Shown: piece after piece, positions 11,175 to 22,590 of the stretch | How positions within the stretch are numbered: position 1 is the stretch's first letter | Layout of the letters: every line of letters starts with the position of its first letter | Assembly (NCBI GenBank): GCA_019285755.1 | Contig: CP079103.1 | Location: 1,364,001-1,428,000 of the forward strand | Origin: Chitinophaga sp. E66 | GTDB lineage: Bacteria > Bacteroidota > Bacteroidia > Chitinophagales > Chitinophagaceae | Direction: 5' to 3' | Length of the DNA stretch: 64,000 nucleotides | Program-made: the position numbers and the translations under genes | Notes under the pieces: model-generated | Databases searched by the model: none | Seen by the model: only the letters and a program-made list of their open reading frames with translations | Told to the model about the DNA's origin: nothing

Positions 11175-13324
11175 TCAGGCATTAGCGTTTAAGAAATCAA
11201 CTTTAACAACGCCCTTGATCATTTCCAGGGCAAACTGCGCGGCCGTGAACTCCGTGATCCCTTCGTTGAGCGGCGGGGCGTTCAATACCGTAAGAATGGA
11301 ATCCGCGGCTTTGCTGATCTGAACGGTACGCTGGTCGCTGCGGGTAGTAATTTTGCGGTGGCGCCATCGATGCCGGAGCCGGGATCACCGCCGCCCTGGA
11401 TCACTCTCAGGCTGGTCACATAATCGGGATATACGCCTTCCACGCCGGAATGCAATGCCTCCGGCGGCTCGTGGACCGATACCCGCTGCACCACGCCATC
11501 GAATATGCATAGCAATACCTCTTCCGATAACCGCTCCATCCGCAGCTTATTGATCTCGGAAGTGCCGGCTGTATCCTGGTAACCGGTGATCTCCATTCCC
11601 GGCCAGCCTTTCAGTACGGCGGAGCGAAGCAGGAAGCCGGTGACGGTGCCTGTATTATTCACGTAGCTTTTCAGGGATGCTTTTCTTTTCCTGAACAGTG
11701 CGGCGGATTGCCGTGCGTGCATGCGCAGGTTGGTCAGGTAAGGCGTTTCTATGAGCATCGATGCGGTAGTGGAGCGCCCGATACTGAAAGCCCCGTCCAT
11801 CAGCGCATCTACCCAGTTATTGTCGATGTAGAAGAACCGGAGCGATTCCGGGGCAGCATCCGCTCATCGGCCACCAGGTAATTGAATGGCACCCCGTTGA
11901 GCAGGCTCAGTTTGGCCATCCATTCCACCACGTCTTTCGGCGGCGTGGTATCCTTCTCCATCCGAACTTTCCTGGCGGTGAAGACATCACCGAATGCGGA
12001 GATGCCCTGGTACTTATTGTTGATGATATTTTGTTCCTCCTGTATCACCTGCCATGCGTACAATCCTTTTTCCAGTTATAGAGGGAAGAGGCGAAGTTCT
12101 TGTTCTGCAGGGCCAGTAATTGCCCCAGTTGCCAGGCGGCCCCGTACGAGATGTCGAACAATCCTGTTTCAGGGTTATACCGGTTGGCGGCGTCTGAGCA
12201 GGATACGGGGAAGGCAATCGTTTCTTTCACCTGGTAAGGCAGCAGGGGGCTACGGAACCACGATACCGTATGCCCGCTATGCCGCAGGGAGTGGCCATGG
12301 GGCGTGTAGCCCATCATCATGGCATTTTGTACCAGTACGGTCGCGTCTACAGGGGCCAGCGTGCCGGCCGCCTGTTTTGCCAGCGCCGCTTTCACGGCTG
12401 CGGGATCGGGAGGGCGCCCTTGAAAGGTACCTGCAAAACCGTCAGTCCCTGTTGGTCCAGTTCGTTTTTGTTCAGGTGCTCCAGCAGGCTTTTGAAGGTC
12501 TCGTCGCGGGTGTTGACGGTATAGCTCCAGTTGAGGTAACTGAGCAGGCGCACGGTGGTGATGCCTGCCGGCAGGTTGCTCTTGCCGTCGTCATCCGGCA
12601 GGTAATCCCCGAAGTTCTCCAGGGATATGAGGAAGGCGTAGTTGTCGGTGTCGTCTTGCGGCAAACGGTTCCCCAGCACTACGGTGAAGTTCTCCGTTAC
12701 TTTGGCGAGGTTATCTGTTTTGTCCAGCGTCTGCATCTTGCGGATATGCGCGAGGAAAGGCAGGTCCTTTTTCGTAGGTGCGATCTGGTTAAACAAGGTT
12801 GCCGGGATGTCGATGATATTGCAGTCATCGTCCGGCGTTTCTCCATAGTCCAGCTTTTGCATGCCGGGATAGGAGAGGATACCCGCAGGCATGGTGCCGG
12901 TTCCGGTAATGGTGGAGCCGGCAACGGTGATAGTAGTACCCACGGGCACCAGCGCCTTTGCTTTTTCTTTTACGATCGCGGGCTGTTCGCCTTCCGCAAA
13001 GACAGTACCGCCAGCCAGGGCGACGCCGGATCGCCGGCTACGCTGCTTCTTTCCAGGGCAATATCCGCCGGTTGAAGAGCACATGGGGCAGGGTGCCGCC
13101 AAATTCTCCGTTGGCCAGGTTCTGGGGAAGTTGGAGTTAATATCGTCCGGGTCCAGCGAGAACCGTTCACTGGTTACCGCGAACTTCCTGCTGGTGGCAA
13201 AGTCGCCCGGTTGCTGGTTGGTCTGCTGTTTGACCGTTACCGTATACTCGGCCGATTTAAGCGGCGGAATATCATATTGGATAAAGATGACCTCGTTTTC
13301 CGCGGCGGGTGTGGTGTTCTTCAT
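11175..13324 (-). CDS. Hypothetical protein with LPHVLFNRR motif in DUF6603 operon
   Basis: About 716 residues. It starts MKNTTPAAENEVIFIQYDIPPL at 13324, where the ATG overlaps the stop of the DUF6603 gene (ATGA), implying translational coupling. Near residue 75 a frame-corrected reading gives GEFGGTLPHVLFNRRILPW. I remember this LPH-NR-LPWE type of motif from proteins encoded beside DUF6603 genes. Later segments include NYAFLISLENFGDYLP and MGYTPHGHSLRHSGHTVSWFRSPLLPY. The C-terminal ~250 residues read MERLSEEVLLCIFDGVVQRVSVHEPPE and end KGVVKVDFLNANA. No signal peptide and no catalytic motif that I recognise. Frame breaks lie near 13130, 13030, 12410, 12065, 11860 and 11330. Confidence 0.7.
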
Positions 13325-16300
13325 AGTTTAGTTTTTTCTTCTCCCAGTAACCGGAAAAGTGGACTGGCCAGTAAGTAATAGCTTTCAGGATCCGCCAGTT
13401 CCACTACGTTGATATGGGTGTCTATGGCGAATTCCAGGTCGGTGATGGCGCTGAGCAGCATGGGCCGGTTGGCTTGTGCTTTTGTAGCCATGATGGTATC
13501 CGATACCGTCTCGTCTTTGAAATCATCCGTCAGCGGCACATAGGCGGCCGTCCACCAGTAATGCTGCAGCTCGGGGTCGAGGCGGAATTGCAGGTATTCC
13601 AGGTTGATGGGCAGCGTATTGGCCGGACAATCCTTATACGGCACCAGGTTAAATCCTGTCAGCACATCCTTGAGCGTGGTGTCGTTCACCGGGTCGCCGA
13701 CATTCGGATTGCCGTTGGGGCTGAAGCTGACCTTTTGCCACAGGCCTTTGGGCACGTTCTTCAGGATGGGCGTGGCGTGGAAGGTGGACACTTCGCCGTT
13801 ATCGTTGATGATTTCGATGATCTGTCTGGAGGTAAAGGCGGCACTGTCCAGTCCTACGGGCCTCACACCGAAGTCGGTATTCTGCAGGGGCGCAGCGATA
13901 TCGGGGTCCAGTACGATGCTGATCTTGTCGTTGCCGTTGTTGGAAAAATCCCATTCCTTGGAAGGAATGATGGCGTCGGTGGTGAGCTCGAAGTTCTCTG
14001 CGTTCACGATCCAGTTCAGTTCGCCGGGCTTATCGCTGAGTTGTGAGAGGAGCCCGTTGGCCACGAGCACCTTGCAGACATCGGCGTTGCTGCCGGTCTG
14101 GAGGTTCTGACTGGCGCCGTCAGGCAGCTGGGGCAGCATCTCGCGGGTAAATTCATCCCAACCGATGGTGCGTTGTTTGTTCTGGCTGCCTGCGCCGAAG
14201 GAGATGGTGAAGGATATGATGGCTACATGAATGGTGGCCTTGCCGCTGAACTCCGGTCCCCACACATGCAGGCCCACGCCTACGTGGATGGTGATGGTCT
14301 TTTTCGTGAACCAGAGGTTGACGGTAAACGAAGCGCCGATATCCGTATTGGCCACGATATCGTAATGGAAGGGTTTCCACATGATGAGGAAATCTGCCTG
14401 GAGGATAAACCAGGCGCGTATCCCGCCGCTTTGCCATACCGCCTCCATGAGCCCGCCGGCCATGATGGCGTTGGAAGTAAGGGCGAAGTACAGGTTGCCC
14501 CTGATCACGAGGTGACTGTCTACTTTCCAGTCGATGCCGAGGCGGGGCACCTTCGGGTAGTACGAAGGCGGGGTATAGTTGTAATTATATCCCCGAGGGT
14601 GATGACGAAATCGCCTTCATGCTCGCCGCTGAACCAGAAGTAGAATGCGAACCCGCCGGTAAGGTGACATGCCTTCGCCAGTACATAGGAGTTATCCGTT
14701 AATTGTCCCTGGATGGCGATGAGCCCCGTACCCTCCACATAAGAAGCCTTAATGGCCAGCTCGGCGAATGCCACGGCGGGAATGCCGGAAGACCCTCCCG
14801 TACCCGGCGGCAGTACTACTCTCGACAGTCCCAGCAACGCGATCTCCAGGCGTGTCCCGAACATCACGGTGAGCAGGGCGAAGGAATTCACCATCTCGAA
14901 AGAGGTGAAGTTGATCCCCGCCGCCAGCCAGGAGCTGCCGACCTGTGGCGCCACGATGCCTTTCTGTACGATATCCGCCAGCACGCCGTTCACCTGTGCG
15001 GCGATGTCTTTGGTAGGATCGGGCGATGGCCCGCCCCGGTAGCCCATACCACGAAGGGGAAAGTTGCCACCCCTGTGATATCAGGGATCACCAGCTTACG
15101 GTTAAATCCGAAGCCGGCAGAGAGGCCGGTCACGAAGAAGAAGGGAGGGCCGCCAATGGGGAAGTTGAGCACCGCATACAGGAACATGGAAGGCTTCCTT
15201 CCAGTTCCGTATAACCGCCGATGCCGCCGATAGTGAGGGCCGGCGTTTTGATGAGGATATCGCCATAGAGGTTAACGGGCGAGAAGCTGCCCATCAATCC
15301 ACCGGAAACAAGCACGGGGCCGCTGTTGTAAGTAATGGAGATGCCGCTGATGGTAAAGGCGATATCGAACGTGCTGATAGCGGAACTGATGCCGAAACCG
15401 TTGAGGCCGATGCTGAGCCCGCTGGCTGTGGCCGTTACATTCACCATCACGTATATCCGGGAGTCCTTATACCCGATGCCGATCTTATCGAAATACAGCG
15501 GCCCGAAGTTCTTCTGGATATTGAACCACTTCGCTTTGATGGTATCATCGCCCACCATGACCAGTTCCATGTTATTGCTGTCGCCGCCCAGTATGAGGTT
15601 GAGAGGGTACAGGGTGCCGCCGATGTTGACGGTCATGGAGAAGGATACTTTTCCGTTCAGTCCTTCTTCCGGCAGCAGGGGGTATCCGGTAGGGTCTGCC
15701 ACCAGCGCTTTGATCTGGTCGTTGATTTTGGTAGCGAGCGCTTTGGTGGTGACGATGGAAACGAAGTTCACATCCACCGAAGTAATTTCCAGTTTGCCGG
15801 CATCCAGCACGGTGAGTTTATCGATGATAGGCAGGTTGGCAGGTCTATCACCAGATCGGAGGCCAGTCCGAAATAGAAGATCCATTGCTGGTCTGCCTGG
15901 TTCTTCATCGCCAGGAATACTGCTTTGCCGTAATTGGCGGATTCGATGGATAATGCCAGGGTGCTGTTGGTAAAGTCATACATGAGCGAGGCGCTCTTCA
16001 GCGCCAGGTCCAGCCGGCGGGGACCGCCGGCATATCGAACCCGAATGCGGCCACGATATCGGCGAGCTGGAGGTATTCGGAAGGGTCGAGCGCTTCCCGG
16101 AAGCTTTGAGCCGTGTGTCCGTAGTACCGGAAGTGAAATTGATCCGGAAAACGGACTCCCCGCCATTGGAGACATGCTTGATGGTAATGTCTCCATCCAT
16201 GACGTTTTTATACTGGTTATTGCCTTCGTTCTCCAGCGCGAATTTCACGCGGATGGCCAGCTCGGTAGTGGTGAACGTGATCTTGGCCGTAGCGCCGAAG

Positions 16301-18022
16301 GAAAAGTTTTTGGTGGTTGAGTTGAAATCGACCCCAGGTTCATGAGGGTGATGGTGCGGATCCATTCCGGTGGTTGCGATACGCCGAACATCTGTACCAC
16401 ATAAGCGATGAGGTCGCCGATGACGATCGGGTCGCCGTCTTTGGTGCGGCCGCTGAATTGCCATCCGCCTTCTGGCGTATTGTTGATGGATGCGCTTAAT
16501 TCGATCCCTACTTTACTGATCTGCAAAAGCGTGTACACGCTGCCCTGGATAGGCTGTAATGCATTATCCGGGTCGCGGGTGAAGTTCAGTTTGAAGACGT
16601 TGACGGCGATCTTGTTGGTGATCTGCCAGGGGTGGCAGATTGCGCATCGAAGCGGAAGCTTTGTTTGGACGGCACCACGCCGATCTCCAGCACGGAGAAA
16701 GCGAAATCAGGAATCCCTTCCGGCACGGTTACCGTCCCTTCAAACAGTTGAGCCGCCACGGCGGTAAGGCTCAGCGTCTTGCCCGGCGCCAGCCCTGCGG
16801 TAATGGCCCAGTCGGGATTGTCTTCCGTTTTACGGAGCGCGCATAGCAGGAAGTTGCCGGTGCCGACTTCAAAGATGCCGTACAGGTCGCCCAGGACATT
16901 CCGTTTGAGCGGATCCGTGAGGTTGTATATATTGAAACCGATAGACATTTTCGTGATCGAGAAATACCCCTCGATCACTGGCCAGGAGGAAGCCGTGGCC
17001 ACTTCGAACTGAAGCTGTGTCAGCTCATTCTTAGTAGCGTTGAAATTAACATACAGTGCGTTGATATCGATCTGCGGTATACTGCTGAGCCCGGGGGCAG
17101 GGAGCTCATGAAAGCTGGTCCGCCGGCAAGTGCCAGCAGATCCGAAAAACTTGGCAAGGTCACTTTCTGGCCGGGCTGTAGTCCGAACGACCAGGAAGTG
17201 GTGCTGCCGAGGCTGGCGCCCAGGTAAGCAGGTACGTTCACGCCGCCTAAGACAAAGGTGCCCATAACGCTGGCGGTGGTCTGCCAGGGCGCATTGCCGG
17301 CTAGTTTCGTGAGTGTGAGGTTGACCTGCAGGCCCGGCAGCAGCAGGATCTGTTTGTCCACGATGGTCCACCCGTTGGTAGCGGAAACGCCGATCGTGAA
17401 GTAGGAGACGGACTGTAAGTCTACGTTGTATGAAACATCGAAGCTATTGATCCGGAGCCCGGTAAGCGCACTGGCGAGTGCGGAAGGCAGAAATTGTGTA
17501 ACGTCTTGTCCTGCCAGCAAAGAGCTTACAGTTGCGGGCGTAATATCCTGAGACTGTCCTTCCTGGATGCCGATCTGCCAATCGGCGCTGGCGCTGTTCC
17601 CAGCCATACCGGTATGCCGTTGCCGGTAATACCGGCGCTGCTGAGGTTGAGGTTGAACCGGAAAGCGACCATGTAGAAGTTTTCCGACAGGGTTTTGGTA
17701 AAGTTGATACCGCCCCTTTGATCCAGTCCAGCACCGGTAAAGCCGGTTGGTAGCTGGTAGGGAAGACCGCTTTTAGCGTGCCTGCCACCTGGTTATCCTG
17801 CACATCAAAAGTGAGCGTGAGGGCGAGGGTTTTATATCCCAGCAGATCGGCAGTTCCGGTGACGGAGACGGAGTCTGTGCCGGGCGGGGGCTTTTCTGCG
17901 CCGGTAAGCAACAGGGATTCCTGTTCCAGTACCAGCTCAAAGAACTTGTCCATGAATTCCAGTCCGAAGTCGGCCGGTGTGAGCAGCATATCCCCGTTCG
18001 GCTGAACCGGGATGGCTTCCAT
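13321..18022 (-). CDS. DUF6603-type giant protein
   Basis: About 1567 residues, the largest product in the operon. The C-terminal half carries the run that I associate with the DUF6603 family. It reads, in order, YKDSRIYVMVN, FFFVTGLSAGFGFNRKLVIP, SSWLAAGINFTSFEMV, FALLTVMFGTRLEIALLG, LTGGFAFYFWFSGEHEGDFV, VPRLGIDWKVDSHLVIRGN, YFALTSNAIMAGGLMEA and FLIMWKPFHYDI, then a GWDEFT end motif. The N-terminal half is beta-rich repeats without a known family (QPGQKVTLPSFSDLLALAGG). No signal peptide is present at MEAIPVQPNGDM (18022). An in-frame stop lies 45-50 bases upstream, and no other ATG lies between. Family function is unknown. At least nine frame breaks occur, for example near 17700, 17100, 16640, 16345, 16110, 15845, 15195, 15040 and 14580. 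Confidence 0.75.
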
Positions 18023-18066
18023 TTTCTCGATGATCTGTGTTATGAGAAGAAGGCATACATTCAGGA

Positions 18067-20031
18067 TTAGTCGTTATAAGGAATTACGCGTTGCGGGTCG
18101 GCTGTTGCCGTAAATGCAAGATTGATGGAGTTCAGCAGCTGCGTAAACCGTTGAGCAAAGAGAGCACCGGCCTAATACCTGGACCTGTTGTACATCAACG
18201 ATGTCTGTGGTAGGCGTATCCGGGAGAAAGGTTGCCCGGCCGATCGCGACATTATAAGGAATGGGTTGCGGCGGAATGGCATTATTGTAAATCGTGATGG
18301 TGGCGGGGATGGGTACCTGTCCGCCGGCGGAATTAATGATCTCCTGCATGCCTATCCGATAGTAGTATATGGGTACATCCAGCTGCTGCACGTCAATCAG
18401 GCATTGGGGATCCGCCAGCGCCAGGAAGTTGGGGACGGCCGGCGCCACATACCTGTTCGCTTCGATTGTGAGCGCTCTCCGAACAAATTCAAGCAGGGTG
18501 GTTGTGCCAGTGGCATTGTCCATGTCCAGGTAATACTGGCTGAGGATCGAATTCCTGAAGTAGGCGGTGGCATAGGGCAAATACCTTACCACGACATTAT
18601 TCAGGCGATTGAACCAGGCGTTGAAGGCATTGTTTGTCTGCGCATAACGCAGGATGGTCATACCTTCTCCATACCCTAGCAACAGGTTCGCCTGGTCTAT
18701 CTTCACGCTTTGTTTGTTTAACTTATCGTAGCAGGTCCACAGCCGGTTCTGGTAATTGACAGTTTCATATATCTTAACCATGGTTACTTCATCTCCTGAA
18801 ACATCCGGGGCGGGGTGCTCCACTGATAAGTCTGTGCGTCGGTACAGCCCATTGATGCCGCCGTTAGGCTGGCCGAGCCCGGAAAACAGGGTAGTAGCCT
18901 GTATTCCGTCCGTTGCTTTATTAAGGGATATCTCCATGTCTATCAGGTAGGGAGATATTGCTTTACACGGACGTTTTCCGGTGGAGGTCCATCATGGAAA
19001 AGGTACATGCGATCGCTGAAATGGCGCCTTCTGTTTTGTAAAAGGTCTTGATAACCTCTGTAGCGTCCTGGCTCTTGAAAATGAGGTAATCGCTTTGGGC
19101 AAAGGGAAGTAGCCGTTGAACATGACGCTGGTGCCTGACAGGTCATTGTTCAGGTACTCCAGGTATCCATATGCGTTACGCAGCGGCAGGGGAGGCCCGC
19201 CTACGTGGGTAGACTGGTAGCTGCGGGGTAAAATGCCGTATGTGGTAACGGGCAGTCCGGCAAAAGCAGGGGTCGTGACTTTATAAGCGGCCAACTGCGC
19301 GTTGTAGATCTCAAAAGACTGGCCGTCATAAAGCCGGGAACGATTGCATTGATCACGGCAGCCTTTCCTGCCAACAGGCAGTCGGCTTCTACGTCGCTGG
19401 GTTTATATACGATCTTCCTAATTATCGAAGCAGGTGAGTCATCGAACGGCCCGGTTGCATCCACGTCCATGGTTAAGATCAATACCTGCTTGCCTCCTTT
19501 ATGGAAATCAGAGCCGGTAGATTTGATATGCCGCAATGATTGTACGGCATGGTGGTGGCTGGGATAGATGCCGTTGAAAAAGGAATCCAGGGCTGCTCTG
19601 TCTGCATAAACGCGCTGGCATGCCTGCTGAACATTGCCGGTGAAATGACCGAAGAGCAACGGCAGGGCGGCGGTAGATACGGTATATAGCGCCCGGAAAG
19701 GCGTCAGGGTGGCGGGATAGGCGTTTGTGAGGATGTTGTTCTCAAAATATTCGGCATACGTTTCATCGTTAGGGTCGTTCGCCTGTAATGCCGCCGCTAC
19801 GGCGGGCCCTATATACAAATCAAACATCTCCGCCATTTCATTCAACAGGTTGGCGGAGTTGACTGCCGGGCTGACAAACGCATAATTGGCTGCGCCGATA
19901 TTGGCCTGCAGGGTGGTCTGAAAGAACGTTTGTGCGTTGGTAAGATAGTCGAGGTATAATGACGCGCGATATATATCTGGCGGGGTAACGCCGAGGTCAT
20001 CCAGTTCTTGTTTCAATTCTGCGAGGTCCAT
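18067..20031 (-). CDS. Stand-alone LanM-type dehydratase/kinase-like protein (DUF4135), no cyclase domain
   Basis: About 655 residues, first gene of the operon. It resembles the N-terminal dehydratase domain of class II lanthipeptide synthetases, a lipid-kinase-like fold that phosphorylates Ser/Thr and then eliminates phosphate. Active-site motifs can be read across the frame breaks. They are DFHKGG (19501-19509 for DFH), the ATP-binding lysine in IVYKPSD (19399-19407), the catalytic D-H-N set in MDLHPEN (18973-18989) and LIDMEI (18932-18943). Downstream, VVVRYLPYATAYFRNSIL and LDVPIYYYRIG also fit LanM. The protein ends at VIPYND without a zinc-binding LanC cyclase domain. Breaks lie near 19310, 19110, 18980, 18945 and 18175. 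The start MDLAELKQ (20031) is preferred over a TTG ten codons upstream. No precursor peptide, transporter or leader protease lies nearby. Confidence 0.75.
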
Positions 20032-20069
20032 AACTATTCGGGTTTTAAAGGCAATAGACAATACTTACA

Positions 20070-20083
20070 CCCTGCGCGCAGGG
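20070..20083. promoter_or_regulatory. GC palindrome upstream of the DUF4135 operon
   Basis: Perfect 14-base palindrome ccctgcgcgcaggg centred about 45 bases before the DUF4135 start codon. Just beyond it, at 20095-20120, is a second inverted repeat (ccaatg / cattgg). Either could be an operator or a leader hairpin. No protein partner can be assigned. Confidence 0.35.
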
Positions 20084-20306
20084 CGCGGGATATACCAATG
20101 AAAAACCAACATTACATTGGAACGTAAATGAAGACAGCTTCCGGTAGAACCGACAGCATAGCAGGGCTATGTCAGGGTTGCCAGACTAACAATAACACAT
20201 CATGAAAACGAAGCGGGAATTTTCGGTTTAACCAGGATTACGGGTTTAAATGGATTTAGTTAAAAAACGGGTTCGGTGTTAAACGGTTCAATCAAATAGG
20301 GCAGCT

Positions 20307-20339
20307 CGAATGTAGGACAATTTCTTTTATTTCAACAAA
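20307..20339 (-). promoter_or_regulatory. Candidate Bacteroidota-type promoter for the DUF4135-DUF6603 operon
   Basis: On the minus strand a TTTG (20339-20336) is followed after 21 bases by TACATTCG (20314-20307), one mismatch from the Bacteroidota TTTG / TAnnTTTG pattern. It would leave a 5' leader of about 270 bases that contains the two inverted repeats noted above. The rest of 20032-20486 is AT-rich and holds no gene that I can support. Confidence 0.3.
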
Positions 20340-20486
20340 AGTTTTTTTGGGAGGAATGGGTTGGGGTTGGATGTAATGTAAAATATTGTTAGGCTGTAAT
20401 TGTCCGTGGCAGGTAGTTATATGGTTGTTTGTTTTGTTGATGAATGGCTTGATGGAGTTTATAGAAAAGCTGAAAATAGGTAAGCG

Positions 20487-21320
20487 TCAGGGTGTTTTTC
20501 TTTCATAGATTATCCTTTTTCCGCATGAAGAAATTGCGTTTTCGTTGCGTTGAAAGCATTGGCTGAGCAACACAAGATTGTTGGTGTAACGGAGCGCGTC
20601 GTCGAGTAGTTTTATTTCGGTTTCGGACCAGGGTTCGTAGGCCCGGGGAATTCTTTTCTTGCGGCGATAATGTTGGGAGGGAGGCCTTCTGTTTTGGTGA
20701 TGCCTAATTCGTTTACCCGTTCTTTAAGTTCTTCAATGTCGGCTTGTGACAGTTCGTTAAAGTGTGGTTTGTGAAAAAAGGTGACCGATTTCCATGGTGC
20801 ATTTTCTTTTTCGGAATGGGTAGAAGTTATGGGAGGGGTGCTTTCATGTACTGCGACAGGGTCGTGTTTTGGGGCGGGATTTTCATTTTCTCCGGAAAGT
20901 GATTGGTGATCTGGCTTAGGTTTTTTCCTGACAGGTAATCTGCGAAGAATCCCAGCAATTGGCCTTTCGTATATATGTTCTTATACTTTCCGAAAAGGGG
21001 ATGTGATGTGAATGCCGGATTCCGGAATTGGCGATTGGCGAGAAAAAACTCGTTAGCCGGCTTTTGGCAGGCGGATAGTGTTGGTCATGGAATAGCTGGA
21101 TGGCGGTTTGGATCTCCGTGAGATCTAAATCCAGATCGTCAGTGTTATAAGCCTGCAATGAAATGCCCGCATCTTTTCTGAGTTTGTCGATTGCAAACTG
21201 CAGCGTCCGGATAACCTCTCTCTGATGCAATACGCTTTCATTGTCTAGGCGTTCGCCTGTTGCCGGGTCGCAACCATCGGCGAGGGCTTCTAGTACGGAA
21301 ATAGCGGAAAGAACGTCCAT
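20487..21320 (-). CDS. Hypothetical protein with SANT/Myb-like C-terminus
   Basis: About 278 residues, family not recognised. It starts MDVLSAISVLEALADGCDPATGE at 21320. The pattern LADG-DP-TGE followed by a helical RTLQFAIDKL segment recurs in small bacterial hypotheticals, as far as I remember. The middle is a low-complexity hydrophilic linker (EKENAPWKSVTFF). The C-terminus (RAYEPWSETEIKLLDDALRY, then LSQCFQRNENAI) resembles a SANT/Myb-like or GcrA-like helix-turn-helix and could bind DNA. Frame breaks lie near 21030, 20935 and 20655; the reading ends RIIYERKTP. It lies on the same strand as the DUF4135 operon, 455 bases upstream of it, and could be transcribed separately. Confidence 0.6.
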
Positions 21321-21410
21321 ATGCCGGGGTGGGTTTTGTCTGCTTCGTAAATATAAGCAATTCAAAAGGTTTATAAACTGAACGGATAAGTGTGGTTTAG
21401 GACGATAACA

Positions 21411-21560
21411 TAAGAACTACGGTATAGGTACGACCTGCAAGATAAGGTCAAGGTAAGGTCAAGGTGTTATCTACGGATGATCTACGAATGGTTGTCGAAT
21501 GGCGGATACGGAGCGAATACGGAGCAGGTGGACTTGATGCGGAGGTGATGTGGGGATGGT
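21411..21560. repeat. Short imperfect tandem repeats in a gene-free stretch
   Basis: The stretch contains back-to-back degenerate units: ataaggtcaagg / gtaaggtcaagg near 21441-21460, tctacggatga / tctacgaatgg near 21471-21490, and cggatacggagcg / cgaatacggagca near 21503-21528. No convincing reading frame covers 21366-21722. The units are too short and too uneven for a CRISPR array. They look like a decayed minisatellite or slipped-strand duplications. Confidence 0.45.
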
Positions 21561-21722
21561 GCGGAGATGAGGTGCAGGGGGTAACAAACCTGTAATTGGG
21601 AAGAAGAGCGCCTAAGACCCATGGCACTGCCTGCCGGAAGGAGGCCTTCCGGACATAATGAAGTGGCAATAAGTTTTGAAAATGAAAGTGTTATAACAAA
21701 ATATGGCTCCTATGGCGTGGGG

Positions 21723-22486
21723 TTATTCTCTTTGGATAGTAAAGCCTTCGATGTCGGTGCTTTCCGCCTCAAAAGGCATATCCTCCAGTAGCTGGGGTAG
21801 TTGTTTGTGCTGGTGGGCTTTCATTAGTATGGAAACCGGCGAATAATCTTCTACCACAGCGATGATATCCGCGGCGGTGTACTTCCGGTTCTGGGATACG
21901 GCGTCGTCAAAGAAAGTTCTCACCTGGACGGTGACCAGTAGCGTCCCGGTTCCGGGAACGTCGATGGTAAGATCCGCTCCTGTAAAAGGTTTCCTGAGGT
22001 CTATTTCCAGGACGGCAACGTCGGAGCCGGTGACGCGGCGGTTGAGGAAATCGATCCTTGTGCCGATGAGCTTTACTTCTACGCGAACGGCATTGCGCGG
22101 CGCGTCCGGCCTTTGTGCCGGGATGCGGAGCCTGCCATCCCTGGTGAAGGTAGGGGAAGCAGCAGGATATCGCCGATCCCCGTGTAAGGATTGAAACGAT
22201 AGCCTTTGAGGCCTGCATGGTTATTGCGGCCCGCTTCCACGATCCTTTTGTTCAACATGTTTACATAATTGCCATCGCACACGATATCCAGATCGGGCAT
22301 GATAGCGCTGCGGACGAGGGCGCCCTTTCTGCTGGCAGCCCCGAACCATTGGGCGGAGCGGCGGGTTGCGGGTGTTTGCCGTACCGATTCCGGCCGGGAG
22401 CGAAGGAACTGCTTCCCGCCCCGGCGGTAGGCAATGACATTACCGAGCTTGCCGGTAAATTTGAAAATTGAATTTAATCTAGCCAT
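21723..22486 (-). CDS. DUF6266-like hypothetical protein
   Basis: About 254 residues. The N-terminus FKFTGKLGNVIAYRRGGKQF then RSRPESVRQTPATR resembles Bacteroidota proteins of the DUF6266 type. Their hallmark is a G-K-x-G-N-V start followed by a short strand and a VRxxP segment. The middle (NMLNKRIVEAGRNNHAGLKGYRFN) and the acidic C-terminus (QLPQLLEDMPFEAESTDIEGF) have no family that I know. It has no signal peptide and no catalytic motif. One frame break near 22155 separates the halves; the second half is read from the in-frame stretch that continues to IQRE. Such proteins are common, often as lone genes, and their role is unknown. Confidence 0.6.
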
Positions 22487-22590
22487 AAAAGGACATATTT
22501 TGATAACAGACGAATATACGAAGACACTTTGGGGCCAGATGTTAACGCGCTTAGTTAGTTTCTAATCCTAACCGTATTGTACCTTAGAAT

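Noticed and set aside
2506..20031. Phage tail-like contractile system (eCIS/T6SS-like) as an explanation for the cluster of large proteins
   Set aside because: No sheath, tube, baseplate, spike or AAA ATPase gene was seen; the proteins are beta-rich but match none of these parts.
18067..20031. Complete lanthipeptide biosynthesis cluster
   Set aside because: No precursor peptide, no LanC cyclase part, no peptidase-exporter. Only the dehydratase-like enzyme is present.
21411..21560. CRISPR array
   Set aside because: Units are about 12 bases, imperfect and without uniform spacers; there are no cas genes nearby.
21448..21669. 73-residue open frame on the minus strand
   Set aside because: It is read out of the repeat region, has low complexity (His/Ser/Pro-rich), no homology and no start context.
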